This document shows positions 35,791-45,232 of a stretch of DNA of 64,000 nt, piece after piece. The notes under the pieces are model-generated. The model saw nothing but the letters and a program-made list of their open reading frames with translations, had not been told where the DNA came from and did not search any database. The DNA comes from Methyloversatilis discipulorum (GTDB lineage Bacteria; Pseudomonadota; Gammaproteobacteria; Burkholderiales; Rhodocyclaceae): contig NZ_AZUP01000001.1 in assembly GCF_000527135.1 (NCBI RefSeq), positions 1,612,001 through 1,676,000 on the forward strand, given 5' to 3'. Position 1 is the first letter of the stretch; every line of letters begins with the position of its first letter. Position numbers and translations under genes: made by a program.

Positions 35791-36809
35791 CGCGCGTCCG
35801 GCTCCTGCGCGTGGTACTGCGGCCGGCCGCGGCCTTCGTGATAAATGCGGATGAGCAGTTCGCCGATCAGGCCGGCGACGATGAGCTGCACGCCCATCAG
35901 CAGCAGCATAACGCCGGCCATCAGCAGCGGCCGCCCGGCGATGTCGTGGCCGAACAGCTTGAGCAGCCCCATCCAGCCGAGGATGGCGGCACCCGGCGTG
36001 GCGAGCCACAGGCCGAGTGCGCCGAAGGCGTGCAGCGGACGCTGGCGGTAGCGCATGAAGAAGACGATGAGCACCAGATCGAGGATGACGCGGAAGGTGC
36101 GGTCAATGCCGTATTTCGACACGCCGCGCGTGCGCGCATGGTGGCGCACCGGCACCTCGGCGATGCGCGCACCGGCGTCGCGCGCCAGCGACGGGATGAA
36201 GCGGTGCAGTTCGCCGTACAGCCGGATGCGGTCGATGATGTCGCGCCGGTAGGCCTTCAACGCGCAGCCGTAGTCGTGCAGATGCACGCCGGTCGAGGCG
36301 GAAATGAGCTTGTTGGCGATGAGCGACGGCAGACGGCGTGACAGCGCCTTGTCCTGCCGCTGCTGGCGCCAGCCGGAAATCATGTCGACGTCGGGATCGG
36401 CGTCGAGGCGGTCGAGCATCGCCGGAATGTCGAGCGGGTCGTTCTGCAGGTCGCCGTCCAGCGTCACCACGTAGCGACCGCGCACGCGGTCGAAGCCGGC
36501 CTGCAGTGCGCTCGACTGACCGTAGTTGCGCACCAGCAGCACCGGCCGCAGCCATGGGCGTTCGGCCACCAGCCGCGTCAGCAGCGCGCCGCTGCCATCG
36601 CGCGAACCGTCGTCGACGACGATCAGTTCGAAGCGGCGGCCGGTCGGCGCCAGTGCGGCGTGGATGCGATCGACCAGATCGCCGAGGTTGTCGAATTCGT
36701 TGAACACCGGCACGACGACAGATACCTCCGGCGCCTCGGCGGTGGCGCGCACCGGCAACTCCGGCTGGGCGAATTCGAGAACCTGGGGCATGGGCGGACG
36801 ATCCGGCAT
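35787..36809 (-). CDS. Glycosyltransferase family 2 (DPM1/ArnC-like)
   Basis: 340 aa. GT2 motifs: VSVVVPVFNEFDNL, IVVDDGSRDGSGAL, VTLDGDLQNDPLDI (the metal-binding region) and ISGWRQQRQDK. Two C-terminal membrane helices about 245-320. The YGQSSALQAGFD and LHDYGCALKAYRR segments match polyprenyl-phosphate glycosyltransferases that charge undecaprenyl-phosphate with a sugar. The divergent gene is an ArnT-like transferase that could use the product. Confidence 0.9.
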   Translation of the reverse strand: MPDRPPMPQVLEFAQPELPVRATAEAPEVSVVVPVFNEFDNLGDLVDRIHAALAPTGRRFELIVVDDGSRDGSGALLTRLVAERPWLRPVLLVRNYGQSSALQAGFDRVRGRYVVTLDGDLQNDPLDIPAMLDRLDADPDVDMISGWRQQRQDKALSRRLPSLIANKLISASTGVHLHDYGCALKAYRRDIIDRIRLYGELHRFIPSLARDAGARIAEVPVRHHARTRGVSKYGIDRTFRVILDLVLIVFFMRYRQRPLHAFGALGLWLATPGAAILGWMGLLKLFGHDIAGRPLLMAGVMLLLMGVQLIVAGLIGELLIRIYHEGRGRPQYHAQEPDAR

Positions 36810-36877
36810 GAAGAGCCGTCATCGTGCAGCGCCGCGGTTAACGCCAAATTAAAGATGCGCGGCGACACTGCGACGCC

Positions 36878-38308
36878 ATGAACGCTGCCCCTTCCACCCC
36901 GTCGCACCGCGCCCCGTGGCTGCTGCTCCTGCTCTACTTTGGCGCCCACGTCGTGGCCCGCACGCTGGTGTCCGACGCCCTCGAACTGGACGAGGCCGAG
37001 CAGGCGTTGTGGACCCAGCAGCTTGCCGCCGGCTACGGCACGCAGCCGCCGCTCTACACATGGCTGCAGTGGGCGGTGTTCCAAGTGACCGGCGTATCGG
37101 TGCTGTCGCTGTCGCTGCTGAAAAACACGCTGCTCGCCTCGACCTATGCCTTCGTCTGGCTGGCCGCCCGCCGGCTGATGGCACCGCCACTGGCGCTGCT
37201 GGCCGCGGCGTCCATGCTGCTGATTCCGCAGATCGGCTGGGAATCGCAGCGCGACCTGACGCATTCGGTGCTGGCCACCGCGGTCGCCGCCGCCACGCTC
37301 TACGTCGTCGTGCGGCTGATCGAGAAGCCGCGCCCGGTGCTCTACCTCGCGCTCGGCCTGTGCGCGGCGCTCGGCCTGCTGTCCAAATACAGTTTCGCGG
37401 TCTATCTGGCCGCACTCGGGCTGGCGGTGCTGCTGTCGCGCGACACGCGGCCCATGCTGCGCAGCCCCTGGCTGATCGCGGCGGCGCTGCTGGCGCTCGT
37501 GGTACTTGCTCCGCACGCGCTGTGGCTGCTCGACAACTGGCAGTTGGCCAGCGCCCGCACGCTGGAAAAGCTGGACGCTGCCCCCGGCCTGGCGGGCGGC
37601 ATCGCGCGCGGACTGAGCAGCCTGCTCGGCGCCACGCTGGCCACTCTGGCCGCACTCGGGCTCGCCTTCGCCGCGATCTTCGGCCGCGCCGCCTGGGCGC
37701 CCGCCACCGCATCGCCACAATGCCGCCTGTGGGGCCGCTATCTCGGACTGCTGGCGCTGCTGATGATCGCGCTGGTGGTGGTCGGCGGCGCCACCCATTT
37801 CAAGGGACGCTGGCTGCAGCCGCTGCTGTTCATGGCGCCGCTGGCCTTCTTCTGCTGCCGACCGCATCTGGCCACGCACCCGCACTTGAGCTGGCTGCGC
37901 GGCACGCTCATCGTGTTCGCGCTGCTCTACCTCTTCATGGCCAGCATGCGGCCAGTGTTCGACGGCTGGCGCAACCGGCCGGACGAACTGAACGAACCGG
38001 CGGCCGAACTGGCGCTCGCACTGCGCAGCGCGGGCTATGACGGCCGCGCGCCCATAGTCACCCACGACCCGGTGCTCGGCGGCGTGCTGCGCGTACGCTT
38101 TCCGCAGGCGCAGGTCGTCGTCTGGAAGGACGAAGCGCCAATGCCACCGCCGCCGTCCGGCGCGCATCTGCTGATCGGCCGCGGCGAAGCCGGCCGTGCG
38201 ATGCTCGACCGCGCCGGCTCGGGCGACTACGCCCTGCTCCGCCTGCGCTACCGCCACGCCCACCCCGGCCACCCGCCGATCGAATACCGCTACACCCTCG
38301 TCCGCTGA
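36878..38308 (+). CDS. ArnT-like glycosyltransferase (family 39, PMT_2)
   Basis: 476 aa, about eleven membrane helices. After the first helix comes the loop ELDEAEQALWTQQLAAGYGT with the acidic residue needed for catalysis, then QPPLYTWLQW, typical of PMT_2 proteins that transfer sugars from polyprenyl-phosphate to lipids or proteins outside the membrane. The end is a soluble stretch. Divergent from the GT2/flippase pair, so the three may form one envelope-glycosylation route. Acceptor unknown. Confidence 0.87.
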   Translation: MNAAPSTPSHRAPWLLLLLYFGAHVVARTLVSDALELDEAEQALWTQQLAAGYGTQPPLYTWLQWAVFQVTGVSVLSLSLLKNTLLASTYAFVWLAARRLMAPPLALLAAASMLLIPQIGWESQRDLTHSVLATAVAAATLYVVVRLIEKPRPVLYLALGLCAALGLLSKYSFAVYLAALGLAVLLSRDTRPMLRSPWLIAAALLALVVLAPHALWLLDNWQLASARTLEKLDAAPGLAGGIARGLSSLLGATLATLAALGLAFAAIFGRAAWAPATASPQCRLWGRYLGLLALLMIALVVVGGATHFKGRWLQPLLFMAPLAFFCCRPHLATHPHLSWLRGTLIVFALLYLFMASMRPVFDGWRNRPDELNEPAAELALALRSAGYDGRAPIVTHDPVLGGVLRVRFPQAQVVVWKDEAPMPPPPSGAHLLIGRGEAGRAMLDRAGSGDYALLRLRYRHAHPGHPPIEYRYTLVR

Positions 38309-38338
38309 CGCGGCGCGCGGTTACAATCGCGCCCCTGC

Positions 38339-38413
38339 GGCTCCATAGTTGAATGGATACAACAACCCCCTCCTAAGGGGTAGGTACAGGTTCGATTCCT
38401 GTTGGGGCCGCCA
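38339..38413 (+). tRNA. tRNA-Arg (anticodon CCT)
   Basis: Acceptor GGCTCCA pairs with TGGGGCC, anticodon stem ACCCC/GGGGT encloses CTCCTAA, T-arm ACAGG-TTCGATT-CCTGT, and CCA is encoded. 75 nt, intact. Confidence 0.95.
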
Positions 38414-38495
38414 GCACTCCCGCCAGTCCGGACGCAGCCTGTGCAAGCGCCACATGCCCGGACGCGGGTGCATCACCCTCGCTGGAATTCAAGCC

Positions 38496-39476
38496 ATGAT
38501 CGTTCCCGACCATTGGGCCGAAGCTCGCAGACAGCACCGCGCTGCAACCGGTCAGATCACGGTACGCCGCTTTGGCTGGTCCGCGGACAGCGCCGAGGAG
38601 GCCCGTGCGATGGCGGAACGTCGTGCCGAGGAGGCCTTGGCCCGGCTGATCGCCGGAGAAAACCTGCCGCGACACGAACCCAAGGTGCCGTACAACGGTG
38701 CCGAGGGCGTCCCGATCCGCGAGGAGGTGCTCGCCCGTCACGGCGAAGAAGTCATTACCCGCAACGCGTATGGCGCGCGTTGTCTGAATTCGCCCAACGC
38801 ACTCTTTGCTGACGTCGACTTCGAATCGCGCCCGGGGATGCAGCCCGTGCTGGCGGCGTTCGGAGTGCTGGCGCTGGCTGCGGCGTTGATCGGCCTGCGT
38901 CAGGGCAGCGTACTGCTCGGCCTGCTGCTGTTGGCCGTCTCGGCAGTCCTCAGCGCACCGGTCGCGACCTTGATGCGCCGAATCGGCACGCGGGCGCGAG
39001 GTGGTGCCGACATGCGTGCCCGCCGACGGCTCGCGACCTTTCTGGCATCCCGTCCGGAATGGAACGTCCGCATCTACCGGACGCCGGCCGGCTTGCGGCT
39101 GCTCGCGACGCATCGTCCCTTCAGCCCGAGTGAGGCCGACGTCACGGAATTCTTCCGCGCTGTGGAGACCGACCCGGTCTACGTGCGCATGTGTCTCAAC
39201 CAGCACTGCTTTCGCGCCCGCCTGAGCGCGAAGCCGTGGCGTATCGGCCTGCCATCGCATCTGCGCCCGCGTCCGGGGGTGTGGCCGGTCGCCTCGGAGC
39301 ACATGACCCGCCGTAACGCCTGGATTGCGGAGTACGAGGCACGCGCCGCGAAGTTCGCAGCGTGCCGCTACGTCGAGTCGCTGGGCTCGGGCACCGTCGA
39401 CCGACGGCTAAAGGCAGTGATCGATCTTCATGATCGGGAGTCCCGCGCCAATGACGCAGGTTCTCCCATCGCCTGA
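38496..39476 (+). CDS. Hypothetical membrane protein
   Basis: 326 aa from ATG 38496; the frame extends back into the tRNA, which rules out earlier starts. Two hydrophobic helices about 113-155 (AAFGVLALAAALIGL, LLGLLLLAVSAVLSAPVATL) separate an N-terminal domain from a C-terminal one with FLASRPEWNVRIYRTPAGLR and VYVRMCLNQHCFRARLSAKP. The C-terminal part recurs as a conserved unknown in betaproteobacteria, to my recollection. Convergent with relA. Confidence 0.75.
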   Translation: MIVPDHWAEARRQHRAATGQITVRRFGWSADSAEEARAMAERRAEEALARLIAGENLPRHEPKVPYNGAEGVPIREEVLARHGEEVITRNAYGARCLNSPNALFADVDFESRPGMQPVLAAFGVLALAAALIGLRQGSVLLGLLLLAVSAVLSAPVATLMRRIGTRARGGADMRARRRLATFLASRPEWNVRIYRTPAGLRLLATHRPFSPSEADVTEFFRAVETDPVYVRMCLNQHCFRARLSAKPWRIGLPSHLRPRPGVWPVASEHMTRRNAWIAEYEARAAKFAACRYVESLGSGTVDRRLKAVIDLHDRESRANDAGSPIA

Positions 39477-39499
39477 GGTATCCGCGGTCTTCGCGGCGT

Positions 39500-41701
39500 T
39501 CAGCCGCGCCGCGTCTCGACCACGCCGTCGACGTCGCGGATCAGCCCGAGCACCTTCTGGATCTGGCCGACGCCGGCGATCTCGACGGTGAAGCTCATGC
39601 GCGCCATGCCGGCCTTGGACTGGGTGCTGACCGCAGTCACGTTGATCTTCTCGCGCGACAGCACTTCGGAAATGTCGCGCAGCAGGCCCTGGCGGTCGTG
39701 CGCCTCGACGTGGATGTCGGCGGCGAAGCGGGCGTCCGGGTCACGGCCGGCCACTTCGCCCCATTGCGCGTCGATCACCCGTTCCGGGTTGCGCGCCACC
39801 ATATTGATGTAGTTCGGGCAGTCGCTGCGGTGGATGGCCACGCCGCGGCCGCGGGTGACGAAGCCGGAGATCGGGTCCGGTGGCGCCGGCTTGCAGCAAC
39901 GGCCGAGCTGGGTCAGCAGCTTGCCCACGCCCTCGACCAGCACGCCGCGCTCGCCGGTGGCGCGCGGGGCGCGTGGCTTGATTTCCGGTTCTTCCGGCGG
40001 CGGCTCCTCGCCCTTCAGCGCGACGTGAATGGCGCGCGGCCCGACCTCGCCGTGCGCGCAGGCGATGTGCATCGCGTCGACGCTGTTGTAGCCCAGTTTC
40101 TGCGACAGCTCTTCCAGACTGGTCTGGCTGGCGCCTTCGCGCGCCAGTTCGCGCGCCAGCCAGGTTCGGCCCTGGGCGAGCGTTTCGCCTTCCTCGATCT
40201 GGGCGAACCAGCGGCGCACCTTCACCCGCGCGTTGTGCGTGGTGATGTAGCCCTGCTGCGGCACCAGCCAGTCGCGCGACGGCCCGCCCTGCTTGGCGGC
40301 GATGATCTCCACCCGCTGGCCGTTGTCGAGCGGCGTGTTCAGCGGCACCAGCTGGCCGTTCACGCGGGCACCGCGGCAGCGGTGGCCGAGATCGGTGTGC
40401 AGGCGGTAGGCGAAATCGACCGGGGTCGCGCCCTGCGGCAGGTCGATCACCTTGCCCTGCGGCGTCAGCACGTAGATGGTGTCGTCGAGCGCGGCGCGCT
40501 TGAACTGCTCCACCCATTCCGAGTGGTCGGCGATTTCGTCGCGCCAGGACAGCAGCTGACGCAGCCAGGCGATCTTGTCGTCGTAGTCCTTGTCCTGACC
40601 CGACCCTTCCTTGTAGCGCCAGTGCGCGGCGACGCCCATCTCGGCGTGGCGGTGCATGTCGCGCGTGCGGATCTGCACTTCGAGCGAGCGGCCGTCGGGT
40701 GCAATCACCGCGGTGTGCAGCGACTGGTAGTTGTTGCCCTTGGGTTGCGCGATGTAGTCGTCGAACTCGCGCGGCAGCGGATGCCACAGCTGGTGCACGA
40801 TGCCGAGCGCGCCGTAGCAGTCGCGCACCGAGTCGACCAGCACGCGCAGCGCGCGCACGTCGTACACCTCGGAGAACTCGAGCTTCTTTGCCCGCATCTT
40901 GTTCCAGATGCTGTAGATGTGCTTCGGCCGCCCCTGGATTTCGGCCTTGATGCCCGCCGCCTCCAGTTCGGCCTTCAGCTTCACCATGGCGTCGGCGATG
41001 AAGGCCTCGCGCTCGACCCGCTTTTCGTCGAGCTGCTTGGCGATGCGCTTGTAGGTGTCGGGTTCGAGGAAGCGGAAGGACAGGTCTTCCAGTTCCCACT
41101 TGAGCTGCCAGACGCCCAGCCGGTTGGCCAGCGGCGCGTAGATGTCCAGCGATTCGCGCGCCATGTCGAGGCGGTCGTCGTTCGGATGGGCGGTGAGCCA
41201 GCGCAGGCTCTGCACGCGCGAAGCGAGGCGCAGCATGACGACGCGCACGTCGGCCACCATGGCCAGCACCATCTTGCGCAGCACCTCGGCCTGATCGCCG
41301 CCGGCGTCGCTGCCGGTCACACTCTGCGAGGCGTGCGCGCGGGTGATCAGGCGCAGGTTGTCGAGCCGCTGCAGGCCGGCGACCAGTTCGGCGACCGCCG
41401 GGCCGTACTGGGCGGCGATGTGTTCGCCGGCATCGTCGCGCACCTCGTGCAGCGGAAACAGCAGGGCCGCGAGCCGGGTTTCGAGGTCGAGCCGCAGCGA
41501 GGCGCAGATCAGCGCCTGGCCGACCACGTGCTCGTGCATCGGCTCGCCGGTGCCGAGCCAGCGCTCGGCGTACAGCGGCGTCACCATGTCGTGGGCGCGG
41601 CGCAGCGTGTCCGCGTCGGCGTCGCCCAGACCGTCGGTCAGCAATTCGAGTGTGGTGCGCGCCGCGTCGGCGCTGGAGAGGGAATGAACGACAGATACCA
41701 T
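39500..41701 (-). CDS. relA: (p)ppGpp synthetase RelA
   Basis: 733 aa. Makes the stringent-response alarmone on starved ribosomes. The HD hydrolase region is degenerate: where SpoT has an HD motif this reads AALLFPLHEVRDDAG, so it is a synthetase-only RelA. Synthetase domain: GRPKHIYSIWNKM, EVYDVRALRVLV and AQPKGNNYQSLHTAV. TGS domain about 400-460 (VLTPQGKVIDLPQGATPVDF), zinc-finger region with CCKPAPPDPISGFVT, and a final ACT domain. Start ATG 41701. Confidence 0.95.
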   Translation of the reverse strand: MVSVVHSLSSADAARTTLELLTDGLGDADADTLRRAHDMVTPLYAERWLGTGEPMHEHVVGQALICASLRLDLETRLAALLFPLHEVRDDAGEHIAAQYGPAVAELVAGLQRLDNLRLITRAHASQSVTGSDAGGDQAEVLRKMVLAMVADVRVVMLRLASRVQSLRWLTAHPNDDRLDMARESLDIYAPLANRLGVWQLKWELEDLSFRFLEPDTYKRIAKQLDEKRVEREAFIADAMVKLKAELEAAGIKAEIQGRPKHIYSIWNKMRAKKLEFSEVYDVRALRVLVDSVRDCYGALGIVHQLWHPLPREFDDYIAQPKGNNYQSLHTAVIAPDGRSLEVQIRTRDMHRHAEMGVAAHWRYKEGSGQDKDYDDKIAWLRQLLSWRDEIADHSEWVEQFKRAALDDTIYVLTPQGKVIDLPQGATPVDFAYRLHTDLGHRCRGARVNGQLVPLNTPLDNGQRVEIIAAKQGGPSRDWLVPQQGYITTHNARVKVRRWFAQIEEGETLAQGRTWLARELAREGASQTSLEELSQKLGYNSVDAMHIACAHGEVGPRAIHVALKGEEPPPEEPEIKPRAPRATGERGVLVEGVGKLLTQLGRCCKPAPPDPISGFVTRGRGVAIHRSDCPNYINMVARNPERVIDAQWGEVAGRDPDARFAADIHVEAHDRQGLLRDISEVLSREKINVTAVSTQSKAGMARMSFTVEIAGVGQIQKVLGLIRDVDGVVETRRG

Positions 41702-41839
41702 GCCGCGATTATCCCGGATTAGCTGACAGGCCGCTTGCGGCGGAGCAGCATCGCCGGTTCCGCGCGCGCTGCCGCGGGCTTCAACTCGGGCCGCGAATCT
41801 TGTACCGTTGCACTCAACACGCCCAGCCCGGAGTTCCGC

Positions 41840-42031
41840 ATGCGACTGCTGCTCGCAATCTTCCTGCCCTTCATGGTGTTCTTCACCATCGGCCGCCCGG
41901 TGGCCGGCATCATCTGTCTCATCCTGCAGCTCACGCTGCTGGGCTGGATTCCGGCCGCGCTGTGGGCGGTCTATGCGCTGAGCCAGTACAAGACCGAAAA
42001 GAAGATCGAGGAAGCGCTCAGCCGGCGCTGA
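41840..42031 (+). CDS. YqaE/Pmp3 family membrane protein
   Basis: 63 aa with two helices (LLLAIFLPFMVFFTIGRP and AGIICLILQLTLLGWIPAAL) and the final YALSQYKTEK, as in Pmp3/YqaE stress-linked membrane proteins. Start ATG 41840 excludes a spurious upstream frame. Convergent with the SoxYZ-like gene, nine bases between stops. Confidence 0.82.
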   Translation: MRLLLAIFLPFMVFFTIGRPVAGIICLILQLTLLGWIPAALWAVYALSQYKTEKKIEEALSRR

Positions 42032-42040
42032 GCGTTCGAC

Positions 42041-42865
42041 TCACTTCGAACTGGCGAGCGCGCCGCCCTTCACCGCGACAGTCTGGGTGAAGGTGAGCTC
42101 CTTCGAGTCGATCACCTTCGCCTGCAGTTCGCCACCTTCCTGCGGCTTGAACTGGAAGCGTAGCTGCGGGTTTTCGCTCAGCGCGAAGTCGACGTCGGCC
42201 GTCAGCAGCGTGCGGCCGGCGTAGCTCACCTCGATGCGGCGCACGAAGTGGGCCGGCGTGAAGTGGCGGGTGACCTGATCCATCTGCATGCCGTTCATAT
42301 TCGGGTGACTGACCATCAGTGTCGCGGCCGCGGCGCTTCCGGCGTCGTTCTCGACCTTGAGCTTCATCTTGCCCAGCCGCGCCATCGCCTCTTCGAAGTC
42401 CTTGCCGGCCGGCGCCGAACAGCCGCCGGAGGCGCGCACGAACTTGCTTGAGGCGTACAGCTTGCCGTCGCTGGTTTCGGCCACCGCGCGCATCCAGGTG
42501 TATTGCTCTACGCGGACGCGGGTTTCGATGTCGGCGCGCCCCGCCTCCGGGCTCAGCGTGATCGCGGCGGCCACCGGCGTCGGGTTGCCGTCGATGATGA
42601 GCCACAGCTTGCGGATGTGTCGCTCGGGTGTCTGGTCGATCCGAGCACGCAGCGCCACCGGCACAACCGCGGCGTCTTCGGCGCGGAAGGGCGCTTCGAT
42701 CTCGATCACCGCGTTCGACTCAACGATGTCGCGTCCGGCGAACACCGTGGCCCGCACGCCCTGCCAGACCTCGGTGTCGGACGAGGGCTCGTCGGCAGCC
42801 GCAGCCGGCAGCAGCCATAGCGCAGCGCAGGCGCACAGCAGCGCACGCAAGGAATTCAGGGGCAT
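42041..42865 (-). CDS. Quinoprotein-dehydrogenase-associated SoxYZ-like carrier
   Basis: 274 aa. Signal peptide about 1-24. An N-terminal SoxY-like domain ends with FVRASGGCSAPAGKD, whose Cys stands where SoxY carries its sulfur substrate. It is followed by a SoxZ-like domain (MVSHPNMNGMQMDQVTRHF, FVRRIEVSYAGRTLLTADV). This SoxY-SoxZ fusion is known from clusters of PQQ-dependent alcohol dehydrogenases in methylotrophs; none of those genes is in this window. Divergent Crp/Fnr gene is the likely regulator. Confidence 0.87.
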   Translation of the reverse strand: MPLNSLRALLCACAALWLLPAAAADEPSSDTEVWQGVRATVFAGRDIVESNAVIEIEAPFRAEDAAVVPVALRARIDQTPERHIRKLWLIIDGNPTPVAAAITLSPEAGRADIETRVRVEQYTWMRAVAETSDGKLYASSKFVRASGGCSAPAGKDFEEAMARLGKMKLKVENDAGSAAAATLMVSHPNMNGMQMDQVTRHFTPAHFVRRIEVSYAGRTLLTADVDFALSENPQLRFQFKPQEGGELQAKVIDSKELTFTQTVAVKGGALASSK

Positions 42866-42921
42866 GGCGGTCTCCTCCGTTGTGGTTTGCTGCGATTGAA
42901 CGCGCCGCCGGGCCGGCGATC

Positions 42922-42936
42922 TGCGACTTAGTCACA
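42922..42936. promoter_or_regulatory. Candidate operator between the SoxYZ-like and Crp/Fnr genes
   Basis: TGCGACTTAGTCACA is an almost perfect inverted repeat (TGYGAC / GTCACA, 3-bp centre). It sits 57 bases from the SoxYZ start and 63 from the Crp/Fnr start. It resembles a Crp site with a spacer one base short. Confidence 0.45.
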
Positions 42937-42998
42937 TTCGCTGCGCACCGACGGGATAGCATCCCTCGACAACAACAAAGATGGATGGAGGAGGAGCC

Positions 42999-43688
42999 AT
43001 GAGCCGATACGTCGGCGCGCCCGGCCAGTGGCGCGACTGGATCACGCACTTCCCGCGGCTTGCCGATCTCGAACCGGCGGCGCGCGAGGAATTGCTCGCC
43101 AACAGCTTCGAGGTGCGGCTGTCGGCGGGCGAGACCGGCTACCGCGAAGGCGACGCCTGCAACAACTTCATCCTGCGCATCGAGGGCTGGTCGCGCATCC
43201 AGCGGCTGTCGGCGAACGGCCGCGAAGTGCTGCTGTACCGGGTAGGTCCGGGCGATTCCTGCGTGCTCACCACCTCCTGCCTGCTCGGCGTGGCGCGCTA
43301 CCCGGCCGCCAGCACGGCGGAAACCGACCTGCGCGAGGTGGCGATCGCGGGCGCCACCTTCCGCAAGCTGCTGAACACCTCGGACGTATTCCGCCAGTTC
43401 GTGTTCGAACACTATGGCCGGCTGCTGTCGGACATGATCGCCCTGCTCGACGAACTGAAATTCCGCCGCCTCGACGCCCGGCTGGCCGACCTGCTGCTCG
43501 CGCGCACCGCCGACGGCGAAGCGCTGGAGGACACGCAGAGCCGCATCGCCACCGACCTCGGCAGCACGCGCGAGCCGGTCGGCCGCATCCTGAAGCAGTG
43601 GGAACGACGGAACTGGATCGCGATGACGCGCGGCCGCATCGAGGTGCGCGAGCGCGCGGCGCTGACGGCGCTGGCCGCCGAGGGCTGA
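42999..43688 (+). CDS. Crp/Fnr-family transcriptional regulator
   Basis: 229 aa from ATG 42999, preceded by GGAGGAG. Cyclic-nucleotide-binding-like jelly roll (ETGYREGDACNNFILRIEGW, VLLYRVGPGDSCVLTTSCLL), then a winged HTH with QSRIATDLGSTREPVGRIL. There is no N-terminal Cys cluster, so it is not an O2-sensing Fnr; two Cys in the loop (DSC, TSC) could be redox-active. Ligand unknown. Probably regulates the divergent SoxYZ-like carrier. Confidence 0.9.
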   Translation: MSRYVGAPGQWRDWITHFPRLADLEPAAREELLANSFEVRLSAGETGYREGDACNNFILRIEGWSRIQRLSANGREVLLYRVGPGDSCVLTTSCLLGVARYPAASTAETDLREVAIAGATFRKLLNTSDVFRQFVFEHYGRLLSDMIALLDELKFRRLDARLADLLLARTADGEALEDTQSRIATDLGSTREPVGRILKQWERRNWIAMTRGRIEVRERAALTALAAEG

Positions 43689-43785
43689 GCACAGAGGACG
43701 ATCACGCGACGGCGGCAGAAATTGCCGCCTGAAACCGGGTCTATTCCCGGTCTGGCCAAGGCGGCCTGCGCGTTAACCTGCGGCC

Positions 43786-44199
43786 ATGAAGATACGCATG
43801 GCCTTCCTGTTGCTCGCATCGAGCGGCGCACTGCACGCCGCCGACGCGACGGCACCCACGACACCGACGAGCGGCGCCGGCGCGGTGATCCAGATGCTGG
43901 GCGCGCTCGGCGTCGTGCTGGCGGCGCTGTTCGCGGTGTTGTGGCTGCTGCGCCGCATTTCCGGCGGCAAGCTGGCAGGGCCGGCACCGATACGCACGGT
44001 CGGCGGCATCGCCGTCGGCTCGCGCGAGCGCGTGCTGCTGCTGGAAATCGGCGAGCACTGGCTGGTGGTCGGTGTCGCGCCCGGTTCGGTGACCGGCATC
44101 GCCACGCTGCCGCGCGGTGAGCTGCAGCAGGACGGCGCACAGCCGGCCGCCGCCGATTTCGGCGCACTGCTCGCCCGGCTGAAGGCGCCCCGCTCATGA
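43786..44199 (+). CDS. fliO: Flagellar biosynthesis protein FliO
   Basis: 137 aa. Signal-like N-terminus, Thr/Pro-rich linker, one membrane helix (VIQMLGALGVVLAALFAVLWL) and a cytoplasmic FliO domain with APIRTVGGIAVGSRERVLLL and WLVVGVAPGSVT. Chaperone for assembly of the FliP ring. First of four export-gate genes; overlaps fliP by four bases. Confidence 0.92.
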   Translation: MKIRMAFLLLASSGALHAADATAPTTPTSGAGAVIQMLGALGVVLAALFAVLWLLRRISGGKLAGPAPIRTVGGIAVGSRERVLLLEIGEHWLVVGVAPGSVTGIATLPRGELQQDGAQPAAADFGALLARLKAPRS

Positions 44200-44948
44200 G
44201 GCGCCGCCTGCTTCCGCTGTTCGGCGCCGGCGTAGTCGCCGCCGCACTTGCCCCGGAGGTGCTGGCGCAGTCGATGCCGGCGCTCACCAGCACGCCGGCT
44301 CCCGGCGGCGGCACCAACTGGTCGCTGTCGATACAGACCCTGCTGCTGCTGACCAGTCTGTCCTTCCTGCCGGCGGTGCTGCTGATGATGACCAGCTTCA
44401 CCCGCATCATCATCGTGCTGTCGCTGATGCGCCAGGCCATCGGCACGCAGAGCAGCCCGCCTAACCAGGTGCTGATCGGGCTGGCGATGTTCCTCACCTT
44501 CTTCATCATGGCGCCGGTCGGCGAGCAGATCTATGCCAACGCCTACCAGCCGCTGTCGGAGAACCGCATCACCTTCGAGCAGGCGCTGGACATCGGCTCC
44601 AAGCCGCTGAAGACCTTCATGCTGAAGCAGGTGCGCGAGCCTGACGTCGAGCTGTTCATGCGGCTGTCGAACACGCCCAAGGTGGCCAGCCAGGAAGAAC
44701 TGCCGATGCGCGTCGTCGTGCCCGCCTACGTCACGTCGGAACTGAAGACGGCGTTCCAGATCGGCTTCATCGTATTCATCCCCTTCATCATCATCGACAT
44801 GGTCGTGGCCTCGGTGCTGATGTCGATGGGCATGATGATGATGTCGCCGGTCATCGTGTCGCTGCCGTTCAAGCTGATGCTGTTCGTGCTGGTCGATGGC
44901 TGGAACCTGATACTCGGCACCCTGGTGTCCAGCTTCGGCCAGATCTGA
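44196..44948 (+). CDS. fliP: Flagellar export gate protein FliP
   Basis: 250 aa. Signal peptide, then the conserved gate sequence SIQTLLLLTSLSFLPAVLLM, TSFTRIIIVLSLMRQAIGTQ and the C-terminal FIPFIIIDMVVASVLMSMGM. FliP forms the export channel with FliQ and FliR. Normal length. Confidence 0.97.
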   Translation: MRRRLLPLFGAGVVAAALAPEVLAQSMPALTSTPAPGGGTNWSLSIQTLLLLTSLSFLPAVLLMMTSFTRIIIVLSLMRQAIGTQSSPPNQVLIGLAMFLTFFIMAPVGEQIYANAYQPLSENRITFEQALDIGSKPLKTFMLKQVREPDVELFMRLSNTPKVASQEELPMRVVVPAYVTSELKTAFQIGFIVFIPFIIIDMVVASVLMSMGMMMMSPVIVSLPFKLMLFVLVDGWNLILGTLVSSFGQI

Positions 44949-44961
44949 AGGAGCCGTACTC

Positions 44962-45231
44962 ATGACCCCCACCACCGTCGTCGACATCGGCCGCCACGCG
45001 GTCGAAATCCTGCTCATCATTTCGGCGCCGATGCTGGGTGCTGCGCTGGTCACCGGTCTGCTCGTCAGCATCTTCCAGGCGGCGACCCAGGTGAACGAAA
45101 TGACGCTTTCCTTCATCCCGAAGCTGATCGCGGTGTTCCTGGTCATCGTGCTGGCCGGGCCGTGGATGATCACGCTGATGACCGACTACATCCGCCGGCT
45201 CTATACGTCCATTCCGTCGCTGATCGGCTGA
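44962..45231 (+). CDS. fliQ: Flagellar export gate protein FliQ
   Basis: 89 aa, two helices (AVEILLIISAPMLGAALVTG and LIAVFLVIVLAGPWMITLMT) joined by FQAATQVNEMTLSFIPK. The stop is followed after one base by the fliR start. Confidence 0.96.
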   Translation: MTPTTVVDIGRHAVEILLIISAPMLGAALVTGLLVSIFQAATQVNEMTLSFIPKLIAVFLVIVLAGPWMITLMTDYIRRLYTSIPSLIG

Positions 45232-45232
45232 C

